Shown here: piece by piece, positions 23,213 through 34,960 of the stretch
Position numbering within the stretch: position 1 is the stretch's first letter
Layout: every line of letters starts with the position of its first letter
Origin: Metallyticus violacea
Lineage: Eukaryota; Arthropoda; Insecta; Mantodea; Metallyticidae
DNA length: 64,000 bases
Direction of reading: 5' to 3'
Assembly (NCBI GenBank): GCA_030762175.1
Contig: CM060831.1
Span: forward strand, 139,973,001-140,037,000
Translations under genes and position numbers: made by a program
The notes under the pieces: generated by a model
What the model was told of the DNA's origin: nothing
Database searches by the model: none
Seen by the model: only the letters and a program-made list of their open reading frames with translations

Positions 23213-24280
23213 GTACTACTAAACAAGTGCATAACTAATAAGTTTTTAAGCTTTCTGAAAATATTGTTGGTGAAGGTTTTGAAATCAGTTTTTCTTGTAC
23301 CTAACACTTAACATCAGCTGTTCTCTGTTGTCATGAAATTTCTATGAGATAGTCTATAGATAGAAATGAAACCTCCATAGGATGCTCATTACATTTAAAA
23401 GCTTGCTAATAAATGCTCTAATGCTTAAATGGTTACTGATGCTTATAAGTATGCTTCACACTAAAGTTCAGTGCTCATTCCTTTTATCTTAAAAACTAAT
23501 GTTTTTTAAAACCTCATTCATGGAATAATTTTCATTACCATGATAGAAAAATGAAATGAATCCAATGAAATTCACAATTATATCTTTTTTTTATTGCTAC
23601 TCAATAAAGTGTGAATGGAATATGTATTAAGTTTTTAAAGTAGACAACATATGCATCCAGAAACATTTTGCATTTTCAATGGTTTTTACAAAGCTACCTG
23701 TGAAATTTTTTATGTCTGTCCTGTTGTATTTTACGGTGTACTTGTGCAATGTTTTATGCAGTAGGATGTGAAAACTAATTTATGTGATTAGAGTAAGAAG
23801 TCCTTGTTGGCATGGTGGCTTTGTTAATCTACTGCTAGATGACCAATAATTGTTGATTGAGATTCTCATAACTTCAAAATGAAAAGTAAGAAAAACCTGA
23901 TTCTTTTCCCAGAAGATGCAATGCAAAGTAGCCTTAAAGATTCTTTCAGCTTATTGCATTGACCATATTTAAATGTAAATGAATTAGCTAATGAAATAAC
24001 TTGCTTTAGGCTTGATGAACAGGGAGGGAACTCCAATAAAGCTGAAAAAAAAAACAGTTGGTTTGTAAATCGTACATTTTTTCATTTTGATTTTATCTCA
24101 TATGAGATTTTATCCCCATGGAGGGTTGTTTCTGATCTCTAGTAATGAATATTTGAGTTTGTTGTGGCACATATATCTATCTGCATGCTAAGATCAGTGC
24201 TTTGAATGATCAACATACGCTAGGCTTTTTCCTTTGATTTGCTGAAAATGAAGTTTTTGTGTGGACAGATTATCTATCAA
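23213..24280. other. Intron 4, first part: nothing recognisable
   Basis: AT-rich unique sequence without coding or repeat landmarks. Confidence 0.45.
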
Positions 24281-24289
24281 CCTAATAAG

Positions 24290-24660
24290 GAGGATATAGT
24301 ATAGAAAAATACAAGACAATAAGTAGAAGTATTAAACATAATGAGAAAATCAATGAGGAGAGATATAAAACTGTGGTTTCACAGTATTATAACACAACCA
24401 ACTTTATTATATGGAGTGAAACTTGCACATTAAGGGAGATAGATATAAAAAGAACAGAAACTGCAGAAATAAGGTATTTGAAATTATTTTTGGTATTGAG
24501 TCTGAGAGACAGAATAAGAAATCAGAATACAAGACAAAAACTAAATGTGAAAATAGCCATGGTGGAACAGAGCTATAGTTGAACAGAAATATATGCACAT
24601 GACTGCATACCATAAAAGGCATCTTTAAATGGAGAATACAGTACAGAGCTGTAGTTGAAT
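24290..24660 (+). mobile_element. Non-LTR retrotransposon fragment (RT thumb / C-terminal region)
   Basis: The + frame at 24373-24582 reads TTNFIIWSETCTLREIDIKR, then TETAEIRYLKLFLVLSLRDR and IRNQNTRQKLNV. This fits the LINE pattern LYG.E.W.L...d..rl..aEmrfLR...g.sl.Dr.RNedIR..L.v. It is truncated at both ends. Confidence 0.65.
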
Positions 24661-25860
24661 GAATTAATTACTTTTATTCCAGCAAACAATATTACAATTA
24701 AATTTACATAAACAAACAAACTAAATAAGAATTTAGCAATACCAAAACTGAGGTTCTCCTATACTTTAAAGACCTGGTTATATTCATGGTAAAGAACATG
24801 TACAATGAATCATCACACAACTACATATACCCTCAAACTCCTTCCATATATTTCTCCTTCACTTATTCCTTACTTTTCCAAAGAATTTCCCAATCTTGTT
24901 TATTTTATCTTCTTGTAGTTTTTTTTCTCATTTTTTCTATTAGATAATGAAAGCACTTTCCACTTTCCCATACATATTAAATACATCCATCTTTAAAATT
25001 TCTTCTTAATCCTTTTAGAAATAATATCCTCATACACATTCATGTATAATGTATTCTTCCGAATTGATCACAATTATTTATATATTTCTCCCATTCTCAA
25101 TTTCTTTTAACTTTCTACATAAGTCTAAAGAACATTTATCCTCTAAACTAGCCCAAATCTCTTGCTTCTCTATATCATCTACTCTCTGTCTCACTTCTTT
25201 CCATAATCCATTGATGTTACTATCACGTAGTTACCACACATCCCCCATTCCAATTTCTTCTTCCCCACCTCCCCAAACCAACTCTCTCTTTGTAGTACAT
25301 CTCTTTGGTACATAAGACATTCTTTTAGTACATCATTATTATCTATTATCTAATTTTTGACATCTGTGCCAATACAGAACTAAGTTACCATGAAGGGACA
25401 TCAAATTGGGCTTAAGTGGTGGAAACATGGTATTTCCTAAGGTAAGATCAAAGGGAAATTGGTTACTAGAGATCAAAAACAATCCTTCATATTATCAAAG
25501 TGTTTCATGTATATTTCTACACAATACTTGTTTATTTATAGCAGTGATCCGTATCTTTTGTATGTAAAGGCACTGTTTCTGTTATTGAAATTGTTTAAAA
25601 ATTACAACAGCAAAATACCCTGCAGTCAGGCATGTTGTACTATTGCAATTCAATATTTCATTCCATGTCATTTTATTCTATTTTGCTTTTGCTGGAAGTA
25701 AAGTATTTTAATTTCCTATGCAATTGGCAAGGTCTTTGAGACAATGAATGGGATGAATTATTTGTAAGGTAAATTAGTCTTTCATGCCTTGTTATTTACC
25801 TTTTCAGAATAAGCAACACTCTGGATAAACCTCTTGACATTTTGACCTAAGCATAATTTA
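24661..25860. other. Intron 4, middle: nothing recognisable
   Basis: AT-rich, C/T-biased around 24900-25320. Open frames at 25049 and 25459 are composition artefacts. Confidence 0.4.
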
Positions 25861-25866
25861 AGTGTA

Positions 25867-27405
25867 CGAGGTGTGGTCTATAAGTTTCCATTCTGACATA
25901 GAAGACCACGATTCTTTGTTGCAATGCCATCTATCTGATATATGTTTCAGGAGTGTAAATAGTGCATTTCCTTGCTAGCAGTGTCACTCATTTGCTTGGG
26001 AAAGCTCATTTAAAGTTGATGTGCTGCATAATACAGCATAATTTTTAAAATTGCAACAGAGCATTGATTAAATGTTTAACTAAATAAATACTTTCATCCA
26101 ATGATATTAAACAATGCCTTGACAGTGTGTATGGGGAAGTCTCCCTATCATATTCCACTCGGAAGGTATGCGCAAAATTACTTCTTTTGAAAGAAGAGAA
26201 CCTTGAAGATGACATAGTTGAGGATAGGCCAGCAGATATGTTGACAAAAGAAAACATCTTCCTTGTCAAGGAGAAAGTGAGAGTTGTTTGAAGACAAAAG
26301 AAATAACTGTAAGGTTGGTGCTTTCTAAAACAACTTTACTTGACAACCTTCATCAACATTTGTACATGCATAAGATCATTGTGAGATGGATGCTCCAGCT
26401 GTTTAAGTGCTGGGCGCTAATGACCTTAGTAGTTTTGTGACCTTAAACGATAATCATCATGTTCAAGTGCAAGTGTGCATGGAGTGCTGTCGGAAGTTTT
26501 GTATCTGCTGTGATAACAAAAGGGCAGTATTGGAATCCATCATCACAGGATACAGTACTATGGTCTTCTACTATGACTCTGTTTCAAAAAGAGAATTAAT
26601 GGAGTGGCAGAAGAAGGTTAAAGTGCCCTCTTGAAAGGCCAAGGCCACACAGTTCACAAAGAAAAAAGTGGTGATAATTTTTTGGGACTGCAAAGGAATT
26701 CTGATGATAGACTTTAAAGAAAGGAACACAACAGTAACTGGGAAGCACTATGCTGAGCTATTGCATCAATCGCACAGTGTCATCAAGGAGAGCAGGCATG
26801 GAATACTGAGTTGTATTGTCTCTGTAATACATTGCGCATGGCATGTAGTTACGTAAAGGAAATACAACAAGATAAAAGTTTCAAACTATCCCTAAAGGCA
26901 TGTCTAGTTAACCACTGCTTCTATTCCATTCAAGATTTCCTTGTAAATAATGATAAATATCTATTTCATAACTGCATTATCTCTTAGTAGTGTGACAATT
27001 TTATTAAGAATGTCCAACACCAATTGTACTAAAGAGATCAACTGGATCAATAAAGTGCTAAACTGGATCAATAAAGGGCTACTGCTACTATTAATAAAAA
27101 GGTAAGATGCTATTGCCAAGGCTGCATGGAACATGTAGCTTTAAGTTGCTGGATCATCCAGCAATTATTATGTGTTTTCAAAGCTGTATTCTGATCTTAT
27201 AAGATACAACTATAGTGCATTGGATGCTGTTTTCCAGCATTTTGCAAACAAAGCTTTGTACCTTTTTTTAGGGGAATTAAAATGTTAATCCAGAGATGTG
27301 AGAGATGTATTGAAGTAAAGAGGTTGTGTTCAAAAATTATATTTATGTTTTTATTTTGAAACCTAACTAACATGGTCAGAATGGAAACTTATGGATTGCA
27401 CCTTG
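25867..27405 (+). mobile_element. Mariner-like DNA transposon with terminal inverted repeats (inactive)
   Basis: Left end cgaggtgtggtctataag and then tttccattctgaca; right end (27371-27405) reads, as reverse complement, caaggtgcaatccataag then tttccattctgacc. These are about 32-bp TIRs with a TA at 25865-25866 on the left. Inside, + strand pieces match mariner transposase. The HTH part is VYGEVSLSYS...ENLEDD..EDRPA. The catalytic core is ITGYSTMVFYYDSVSKRELM, then EWQKKVKVPS, and VVIIFWDCKGILMIDF. The GDE-type motif reads TGYST, so a catalytic Asp is lost, and stops and frame changes occur. Confidence 0.85.
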
Positions 27406-27641
27406 AATCTTCTCCATTTTTGTAGTTGATTAAATCCATTTGAGCAATGAAATGTATGTATGTATGTTTATATACACATACACTGTATAAATATATATAC
27501 ATTCAAAAATATATCAATGTGCAAACATGTGTTAAGATCTTTGTTAATCATTTTTACCATATTCATGTAAACATATTTTGAATAAAGTAGAAATTTTTGG
27601 GGTATTTCAAATTGTTGTATTAACTTACATTATGAATGCAG

Positions 27642-27846
27642 GTATCAAATGTGTCTGAACATAGTGGTAGCAACAGTGGCAGTAACTCCAGCACACCCTC
27701 AACACCTTATGCAGGAGGAGCAGGAGGCAATTCTACTGGCACTTTGCCCAACACAACTGCCACCTGGCCTAACCTTCAGGAAACTCTGCAGTTTGAACGT
27801 GCTGCAACTGCTATCATGAGTGATAGACCTCACACTATTTCATCAG
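27642..27846 (+). CDS. MTSS1: MTSS1/MIM homologue, exon 5: Ser/Gly/Thr-rich linker
   Basis: Exon of 205 nt (68 codons plus one base; phase 0 in, phase 1 out). The acceptor is tgcAG (27640-27641) and the donor is GTATTT at 27847. It encodes a low-complexity stretch (VSNVSEHSGSNSGSNSSTPS, then AGGAGGNSTGTLPNTTATWP) followed by a more conserved-looking part, NLQETLQFERAATAIMSDRP and HTISS. It lies directly after the C-terminal part of a mariner-like element (25867-27405). The upstream continuation of this frame has no recognisable coding, which supports the acceptor chosen. The frame joins exon 6 through a codon split G|NN. Confidence 0.9.
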
Positions 27847-28095
27847 GTATTTGAAAGTGAGAGTATAGTAATGAGCTTCTATGTCAATTAGTGCCAGTAA
27901 TTTGAGCTTCTTTGTCATTTAAAGTTGTCAGTAATTTTTTTCAATACAATAGCTACAGGGTTATTTGAAAAAATTGTTGGGAGCTTGTTGCGTGTATTGC
28001 ATTAGGCATATGATTTGATTATCACATTAATGGAGAGATAAATTGTCAAAGTTTTATTCTGTATCACCTACCAACCAGTAATTACACTTTTGGCA
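27847..28095. other. Start of intron 5: nothing recognisable
   Basis: Short AT-rich spacer before a SINE. Confidence 0.4.
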
Positions 28096-28301
28096 GTGCC
28101 ATGGGTGACCAAAATCATGAAGGTGCAGACCCATGAGCCAAAGGGTTGGGGTTCGATTCCCATCAGGGTGGACTGACTGACTGAGGTTTTCCCAGGTTTT
28201 CTTCATCCCTCAAAAATGGCAAATGCCAGGGAGTTATCCCAAACTTAAGCCTGAAACATTTCCTCAGTAGTTAAAACAGGCATTAAACACTATTTAAAAA
28301 A
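28096..28301 (+). repeat. tRNA-derived SINE, family A, copy 3
   Basis: B-box region ggggttcgattcccatcagg, body caaaaatggcaaatgccagg, tail cagtagttaaaacaggcatt and aaacacta. CpG sites of copy 1 appear here mostly as TG or CA. Confidence 0.85.
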
Positions 28302-28699
28302 AGTTGACTAGCAAGTATCTCTATTTGCAAAGTGGGGTTAACTGTAAGGAAAAATCATTCAGCTCATTACCAATGTCAAACACCATTCCTGCATAACATT
28401 TGGGAAGGATTCACCCTCCTTATGATGCTATTCACAGATGGTATGCACAATTTTGGTGATGGGGAAAGGAAAAAGCAGTGGATGTCTTGGGCACCTCATT
28501 CCTACAGCATGTGATTTTTTCTGGAGTTACATCAAGAATCAAGTCTTTGTACCCCCTGTACCATCTGCAGGAGTCTATCACAGCTATTAGTCGTTATAAA
28601 CATCAACTGTCATATTTGGCATATATGGGGAAAAATGGACTATCATATAGATGTCTGCAATGAGCATTTATAATGGAGTGCTAAACATTAAAACAAGAT
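28302..28699. other. Intron 5: possible decayed mariner/Tc1 tail
   Basis: Contains a stretch (28478-28560) reading FLQHVIFSGVTSRIKSLYPL in the + frame, with CDFF(W)SYIKNQVFVPPV in a neighbouring frame. This recalls the CDFFLWGYLK.. portion of Tc1/mariner transposases. Weak. Confidence 0.3.
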
Positions 28700-28767
28700 T
28701 ATTATTATTATTAATTGATCATTACCAGGCTATTTGGCATGGTTATTATTTTATATTACATTTAAAA

Positions 28768-28807
28768 CCAAAGCTTTCTCTGAATCTATTGTCAGTATCA
28801 CCATTGG
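28768..28807 (-). ncRNA. Hammerhead-like motif, second PLE family, copy a
   Basis: Minus strand: GGTGATACTGA, a CTGA/TCAG hairpin, then GAAAGCTTTGG. Palindrome AGCU follows the GAA. The core is degenerate (GUGAUA for CUGAUGA). Confidence 0.35.
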
Positions 28808-29153
28808 ACTGAAAATGTCTGGAGAGGCAGAGGTACAGAATTATTAGAAGTGAGAGGGGGTAGGAGTGGTGGGAAAGTTGTGTTACAGATAATGTTTTAA
28901 GAGATTTTAAGTCCTGCTTATTTGAAAACTTCTGTCTTAATTGATATTATCTGGATGCAACTCTATTTCTAAGGCTCTCTCTCAGTCAGACCCATTAAAA
29001 CTTGATTAGCAGAATATAAGCAACATTTATTGCACCTTAATCGGCTAGAAAAAACATAAGTAATTGCAAAAAATAATCAGATATTTTAATTTGGTTAGGT
29101 GAAAGGCTTTAAAAATTGAACAGCATCTAGATAATATAAACAAAGAGAAGTTC

Positions 29154-29309
29154 ATTAATGGATATCATTGTATGATTCAGTTGACCTACACACTCTTAAA
29201 ACTTCACTTACTTTTCATAAATGTTCTCGAAACCGGTTACATTTATGAAAAGTAAGTGAAGCTTTAAGAGTGTGTAGTTCAACTGAATCATACAATGATA
29301 TCCATTAAT
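29154..29309. repeat. Near-perfect palindrome, 70-bp arms, centred on a half hammerhead
   Basis: Left arm 29154-29223 and right arm 29240-29309 differ at about two positions. The 16-base loop ttctcgaaaccggtta is the 3' half of the hammerhead motif (GUUCUC, GAAA, ACCGGU, U). The right arm continues as the same PLE terminus seen antisense at 10907-11035. Confidence 0.93.
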
Positions 29310-30015
29310 ATGATTGGCTTCACTGTGCAAGTTCCAATTTACATTTAAGTAAAGAGAAGTTCAATTAATGATGAATGTAAGAATTCATACAGTGAAATTC
29401 TCATAAAATCTTAGATAGATTAAAAGTAAAACTACTTAAAATCATGTTAACAAGTTAAAAACACTCTTGATGTTCCACTTTTAAAGCTTTTAAAATTAAA
29501 AAGATAGAAAAATCAGCAGTGGCAGCACATTTTTGGAATGAACACCATGAAATAGAGAAGGATATCATATTGTTAAAAGCAGTTTAACATTCAAAGGAAC
29601 TCATATATAGGAAAAAAATTTTATAAAGAAGTATGAGCATAGACTCATGAATTTCGATATTCCAGAGGTAGACAACATTTTGTTTAAGTTCATTAACAGA
29701 CCACCAGAGCACCCACAATTACTTACACCTCCAACATAGCTTGAACCGTCAGTCATTCTGGGTTGACAATGTGAGCAAGGATCTCACGGAACATGTCCTA
29801 GTTTTAATTTTAAAAGTTTTAACAGTGGGATGTCAAGAGTATTTTTAATGTATTAATATGATTTTAAGTAGTTTTACTCTTAATTTACCCAAGAAAGAGA
29901 GAAATTTTCAAATAACACCTGGAATCCATTACTAGTCAACAAATAAAGTCTGCACCCAACTCTCCCACCACTCCTATTTTTAATGTGCTTCTGCTTCTCT
30001 AGACATGTTCAGCCT

Positions 30016-30052
30016 ACTACTGATGCTAACTATAATGTCAGAAAAGCTTTTG
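30016..30052 (+). ncRNA. Hammerhead-like motif, second PLE family, copy b
   Basis: Plus strand: CTACTGATGCTAAC, loop, GTCAGAAAAGCTTTTG. Core CUGAUGC, GAAA, and a self-complementary AAAGCUUU. It lies inverted relative to the copy at 28768. Confidence 0.35.
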
Positions 30053-30341
30053 TTTTAAATTTGATATAAACCAGTCATCAATAGCTTGGCAATTAACAAT
30101 TTTAATGATAACAAAGACAGTCAGAAAGTCTAAATAATGTTATAAGATTCATATTGCTGCCTCAATTGGTTTTTGCTGTGATTCTTTGAAATCCTGTTGA
30201 ACTTTTTGAATTACCCTGCATATTGATCTATCAATTTAGTGACCCTGAAGCTCCTGTAAATAATTTTGTTATAATAGTTCATTTTTTTATTGGATACACT
30301 ATCTCATATAAAAATCTTTTTTAAATTTATATGCCAAACAG

Positions 30342-30803
30342 CAGTAAATAATTCAGTGTTACTCCCCAAATTAGCTTATGAACGTGGTCACCAGAGACCT
30401 CCACTAACAGTATACACGTTCCAAGCACCAGACACATGTCACCATTCCCAACCTGCAAGTCCAGTTTCTGCAGCAGCATTGGAGAACAGCAAGAGTTCTA
30501 TTCAGAATCCTACCACGAATGCTCTACGTAACAGTTCACAACAGAATGCTGGAATGAGTCCTCAGAAGTCACCTTTGAAACCCAGCCAGAATCCAATTTA
30601 TGCTCGTCCACCAATACCTCAGCGCTGCTCATCTCTGGAGCGACCTTCAGTGCCTGCCAAAACTACTGCTGCCACTCTTCATAGACCCTCAGCCAACACA
30701 ATCACAACAGCAACAGCCAAACTTCACCATACCTCGCTTGTTACTAAGGCAGAGGTGCCTAAAATTCCCAAGAATCCAATGCACTTAGTGCATCTAGGTA
30801 AAG
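30342..30803 (+). CDS. MTSS1: MTSS1/MIM homologue, exon 6: Pro/Ser-rich linker (splice ends ambiguous)
   Basis: Exon of about 460 nt, phase 1-1. Its core is AYERGHQRPPLTVYTFQAPD, then MSPQKSPLKPSQNPIYARPP, IPQRCSSLERPSVPAKTTAA and PKIPKNPMHLVHLGK. It is proline-rich with several PxxP and SP sites and is probably disordered, giving SH3/kinase docking. Four AG acceptors are all in frame: 30340-41, 30343-44, 30355-56 and 30373-74. The first gives an extra VNNSVLLPKL segment; the last gives TISS-A-YERGHQ directly. The first is given here because a better branch/pyrimidine context precedes it. Two in-frame donors also exist: GTAAAG at 30798 and GTAGGT at 30804. The longer form is given. Confidence 0.85.
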
Positions 30804-32471
30804 GTAGGTATTTTATAAGCAATTAACTCTGCAATTCTTATTAAAACTTCTTCTCACAGAGTAGTGGTGCATAGAAGAAGCCATTTACTTATGTAGTCCA
30901 TAATATCGTACTTGATAAATGTGTATATATATACACAGTATATATATATATATACTGAATGATCAAATTTATTCCAATGGTTATGTTAGTTCTTTAACCA
31001 CTCATTAGGTTGCACAGTATGATACTATCAAAGCTAATAGCCTCTATGGAAAGATGCACTGACTAGTGATTTTATCATCCATTCAAACTGACTCTGGTAA
31101 AGCTCAAATAAATTTGATCACCAGTGTTATGTCTTATTTATATACCTTAAAGCATATTCTCATTCTTTTGGATATCCTCATAGCTTTTCAAAACATTGCA
31201 TAAAACATTTGAAGATAACTCATGGAAAAACAATACTTTCAATGAACAAACATGTGAGTATTTTGATTCAAGATCCTAAAAAATATGAATATTTCACATA
31301 ATTATAATTGTATAGCTATAAAATGTGTGACAGAGCATGCTTGTGCATTTAGGAAGAAAGAAAATAATTGGTGACACTGAATGGTGAGTTGTGATCTTGA
31401 GCCTGTTAATAGCAGTGCACCTAGTGTGACCAGATAAAAAAAGAAAAAGAAAGAAAGAAAAGGGGAAAAAAAGAATATTTTTATATTTTCCTATCTGGAA
31501 AAGAAACAGAAAACAGAATGGCGAAATGTACCACCAAGAAAGTAAATGTACTCCTTTTGCAGCACAGTATTGTTCAGATGTGCATGTATGGAAGGTATGA
31601 AAATGGGTTTATAGATCCAATAGGTACAGAACCTTCTTTTCCAATTTATTAAAAATTGTTCTAATAACTGATGTTTTCACTCTTGGAAACGAAATTTGTC
31701 TTTTCAATCATTTAAGAAAGACAAAAAACAAATTGTTTGGCCTTCTATTTTTGAACTGATGTTGATTTCATGGTTGTGAATGAAATATATCCATTGGTGA
31801 CACATTTATTTGATGGCCAAATTTAAATTAACACTATTCATATGTGCTGAAAATGTAGGCATGAGAGTGGCATGAGCAAGTGCAAATTTTCCATCCTTGC
31901 AAACAATGATCTATACTGAAGAATCATATCTTATAAATATTTCGGTTTTCAAATTACTAGAGTGTATGAATGTCAAAATAATTGAAAATAAAATTAATCT
32001 AATACATATCTTAAAAAAAAATTGATAATTATTTGCACTATTGTATCTTCTAGAATTTTTATGAAATATACATGTGCCTTTTGGTGAGATTATTGAAAAA
32101 GTCAGTTTTATTTATCAGTAAATGTGGAGCTAATTAAGAATGGTTTTGCTTTAGCCCTTTCAAGGACGTTCTCCTTTGTATGAATTTTTCTACTAGCCCA
32201 CTTAAATAAATTCTTCATGCATTCAAAATGTCAGAAGACATATGAAGATCAGTAACTCTTTCTGGACATTATAATCAAGAACATTCTTATATTCCTCAAA
32301 GTGTTTTAGGTATTTTTTCATGTGCTCTCTTTCTCTACTCTGTATGTCTGTATAGAGTACAGGCCATGTTTTAAGCTCTTGTTAGCATTTTGGCTAAGTT
32401 CAGGTTTTGTATTAATTTCAACAGAAATGTTCCACTACATATGATTTAAGAATTCACAGCTAGACAATGTG
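30804..32471. other. Intron 6: no mobile element recognised
   Basis: AT-rich unique DNA with a short (TA)n at about 30936-30955 and an A/G-rich tract (31438-31475). Confidence 0.45.
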
Positions 32472-32495
32472 TTGTTATTATTATTGTTGCTGTTA

Positions 32496-32558
<63 letters not shown>
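32472..32558. repeat. (TTA)n / (TTG) microsatellite
   Basis: Interrupted GTT/ATT units becoming pure TTA for about 65 bp. It ends about 270 bp before exon 7. Confidence 0.95.
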
Positions 32559-32561
<3 letters not shown>

Positions 32562-32827
32562 AAAATGCAGTTTAGAAATGCTTAATAAACAGAAAATGCT
32601 AAAACTTTCCTGTTAAAAAATAAAGCAGTGTGGATCATTGTTTTTTCAAGAAATACTGAATTCTCATCGCTCTTCTTTTTACCCAAATAGTTATCTTTGC
32701 GATTAATGCTGAGCATTTAACCTTTTAGGCCTTAATGAATATATATACAAAAAAACTTCAATACTTCCTCTAAGAAAAAACAAAAAAAATTGATCTCATG
32801 TCTTCATTTGCTTTGGTTTTGTTGCAG

Positions 32828-32955
32828 ATTCACCACAGCCTATGTATGTAAACATGCATGAACTGGCAACAATGGCAGCAAGCAAAGCTCAAGAAATGAA
32901 TTTTCCTCCCCCTCCTCCTGAACTGATAAACATTCCACCAGAAAACCAAGAAAAG
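32828..32955 (+). CDS. MTSS1: MTSS1/MIM homologue, exon 7: MYVNMHELATMAA / poly-Pro
   Basis: Exon of 128 nt, phase 1 in and 0 out, with acceptor ttgcAG (32826-32827) and donor GTAAAT at 32956. It encodes, with the split Asp, DSPQPMYVNMHELATMAASK, then AQEMNFPPPPPELINIPPEN and QEK. The FPPPPP run is a profilin- or EVH1-type ligand candidate and the MYVN tyrosine is an SH2-type context; both are inference from sequence only. The frame is open across and fits both neighbours. Confidence 0.91.
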
Positions 32956-33960
32956 GTAAATGTATAGCTAAAGGGAATATGAAAAAATAATTGTTTTTAA
33001 TCAATTAAATTGATTTGTGGTTTTTTCCCTTTCTTTCTTATGTGCATCCTGTATGATCTCTCTTTAATTTTAACTCCAAGAGGATCTGAAAGTTAATGAA
33101 ATTATCAAACATTCATAATTAGCAAAACAGAACTTCTAATTTTTTTCTGTAATGTTAAGCTACAATGTGTGCTAAGCTTCAACATTGTGAATAACATACT
33201 ATTCATGGATAAATTATAGCTGACATCGTAAGAGTCTTTTGGTTTTCAACTTTAGTACAGTTAACAAGACTTTTTTAAATTTCTTATCCTTACAACTCTT
33301 AATCACTGAAGGGGTTTGAAGGATGGAGCCTGCATACCAAAGGTGTTAAAGCTAGTTCCCTAAGACTGTCTTTGAATAATTGTAAACCAGTAGGAATTAC
33401 ATTATTCTCTTTGCTTTCTAACCTATGTTAAACATTCGTGGAAATACCCATTATCACAACATAAATTAGAATTTAGTTAAGTAAGTACTGCTTTTTGAAT
33501 AAATAAAACCCTGCCTTCGAATTATGCAATTTAAAGATTTCATAGTTTAAATTAAAAGGAGTTTTTAACATGGTTTTCAATAAAAATTTCAAGGAAAATA
33601 ATTGTTTTCAAAAAGAATTTCAAGAAGAATAAACTTCTGTTTGAATTATCCATGCTCAAAGTACATAGAATCCACTGTATCACTTTAAAATCACAGCTAC
33701 ATATTTGTGATTGCTCTCTTCTTTGTAGTTTAAGTGTTAAGAAGGAATGACAATAATTGTCCAATATGGACAGTTTACTGTTGCAGAATCTTAATTCCAT
33801 AAAAGAACATTTAATTAAATTTCCATCTGTTGAGATTTTATTTTATTCATAATAAAAATGACTAGTTATATTTGTAAATGCATATTTTGATTCTTCAGCG
33901 ATATAGTAGGATGTTCCACTATATGAAATAGTTATGTAAATAATTAAATATCTTTGAAAC
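32956..33960. other. Intron 7, first part: nothing recognisable
   Basis: AT-rich. The minus frame at 33552-33800 has no family signal. Confidence 0.4.
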
Positions 33961-33979
33961 TGGTGCATTCTCTAACATC

Positions 33980-34960
33980 TCTTTGCATTCTGTGATGTAC
34001 TTGCTGTAAAGTGGTCAACAGAAGTATGTCATGTTCCTATGTAGAATTGCCTCTGAGTGGTTCAAACATGGTTAATTGGAAGGTATCAGTCTGGTGAATA
34101 AACATGATATGGTATACACTCAAAATGAAGATCTGCAATTTTTTGCACCATTGCATCAGTGTATGAGCTCTTGCATTATCACAGTGTTGTAAGTTGTAAG
34201 TTATTTCAACTTAATTGCAGGTTTCAAATGATTCTCAAGCAGTTCACAATATGACTTGCTGGTAACATTGCATCCTCTGGGCAGGTAATGTTCCAAGAGT
34301 CCCAAAAGAGCGTAGGTATCACTTTACTTGCTGACACAGCTCTATGAACTTTATTGGTTTTTTGGTTTTGGCAATGATCAATGCTGCCATTAGCTGGCTT
34401 GCTTGGTCTCTGGCTGGAAATGGTGGACCCAGCATTCATCACCAGTGACTATATGCTTTAGGAAACCATCTCACTTGGCTTCGTGACATCATGGCAGTAT
34501 TTCATAAACATCCATGTGATGTTCTTTCAGTTAAGAGGTGAGTTGACTAATGGAAACTTAGCAGTATTTCAGAATGTCATGGATGATATGATGTATAGAG
34601 CCATGACTGATATTTAGTTCTACAGCCACCTCATTGATTGTTGTTATTTACTGTTTGTCTTGTATCACTTGTTCTACTGCAGCAATAGCATCTGGCATAA
34701 TCATAGTATGCAGTCGACCAGAGGAAGGTGCATCGCTCAGAGCTGACACTCCACTTTTAAAGTTTCTGTGCCACTCATAGATCTGCTGAAGTGACTCATA
34801 GGAATCTCCATATTGTCTTTTCATTCTTTGATGAATATGTATTGGTTTCTTGCCCTCACTACCCAAAAAATGGATAAATGCTCGCTGCTTCTCCTTCATA
34901 CATGTTTCCAAGAGGCTGGCACCTTGCTATGACCATTACATTTTCCAAGATGTCATGTTT
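33980..34960 (-). mobile_element. Mariner-like transposon remnant
   Basis: On the minus strand, 34648-34911 encodes the mariner N-terminal HTH: KQRAFIHFLGSEGKKPIHIH, then QRMKRQYGDSYESLQQIYEW and HRNFKSGVSALSDAPSSGR. Further on, 34224-34442 gives SASKVIPTLFWDSW, matching the (S)AGKVM.T.FWD block. Near 34130-34190 comes HCDNARAHT, the HDNARPH motif. The piece around 34000-34110 gives a decayed YSPDLAPCDYHLFGPLK segment. Order and spacing fit one element with several frameshifts. Confidence 0.8.

Larger units (their letters stand above)
28700..30110. mobile_element. Composite Penelope-like element with nested inverted repeats
   Basis: The outer arms (28700-28880 and 29930-30110) are diverged inverted copies. 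Both carry a hammerhead-like motif at the inner/outer boundary and are shared with 57.6-58.4 kb. Nested inside are a 70-bp-arm palindrome (29154-29309) and a second inverted pair (about 29420-29505 and 29805-29885) flanking + strand PLE coding (29510-29750: IEKSAVAAHFWNEHHEIEKD and a C-terminal tail with PPEHPQLLTPPT). The order suggests one PLE inserted into another. All coding is broken. Confidence 0.65.
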
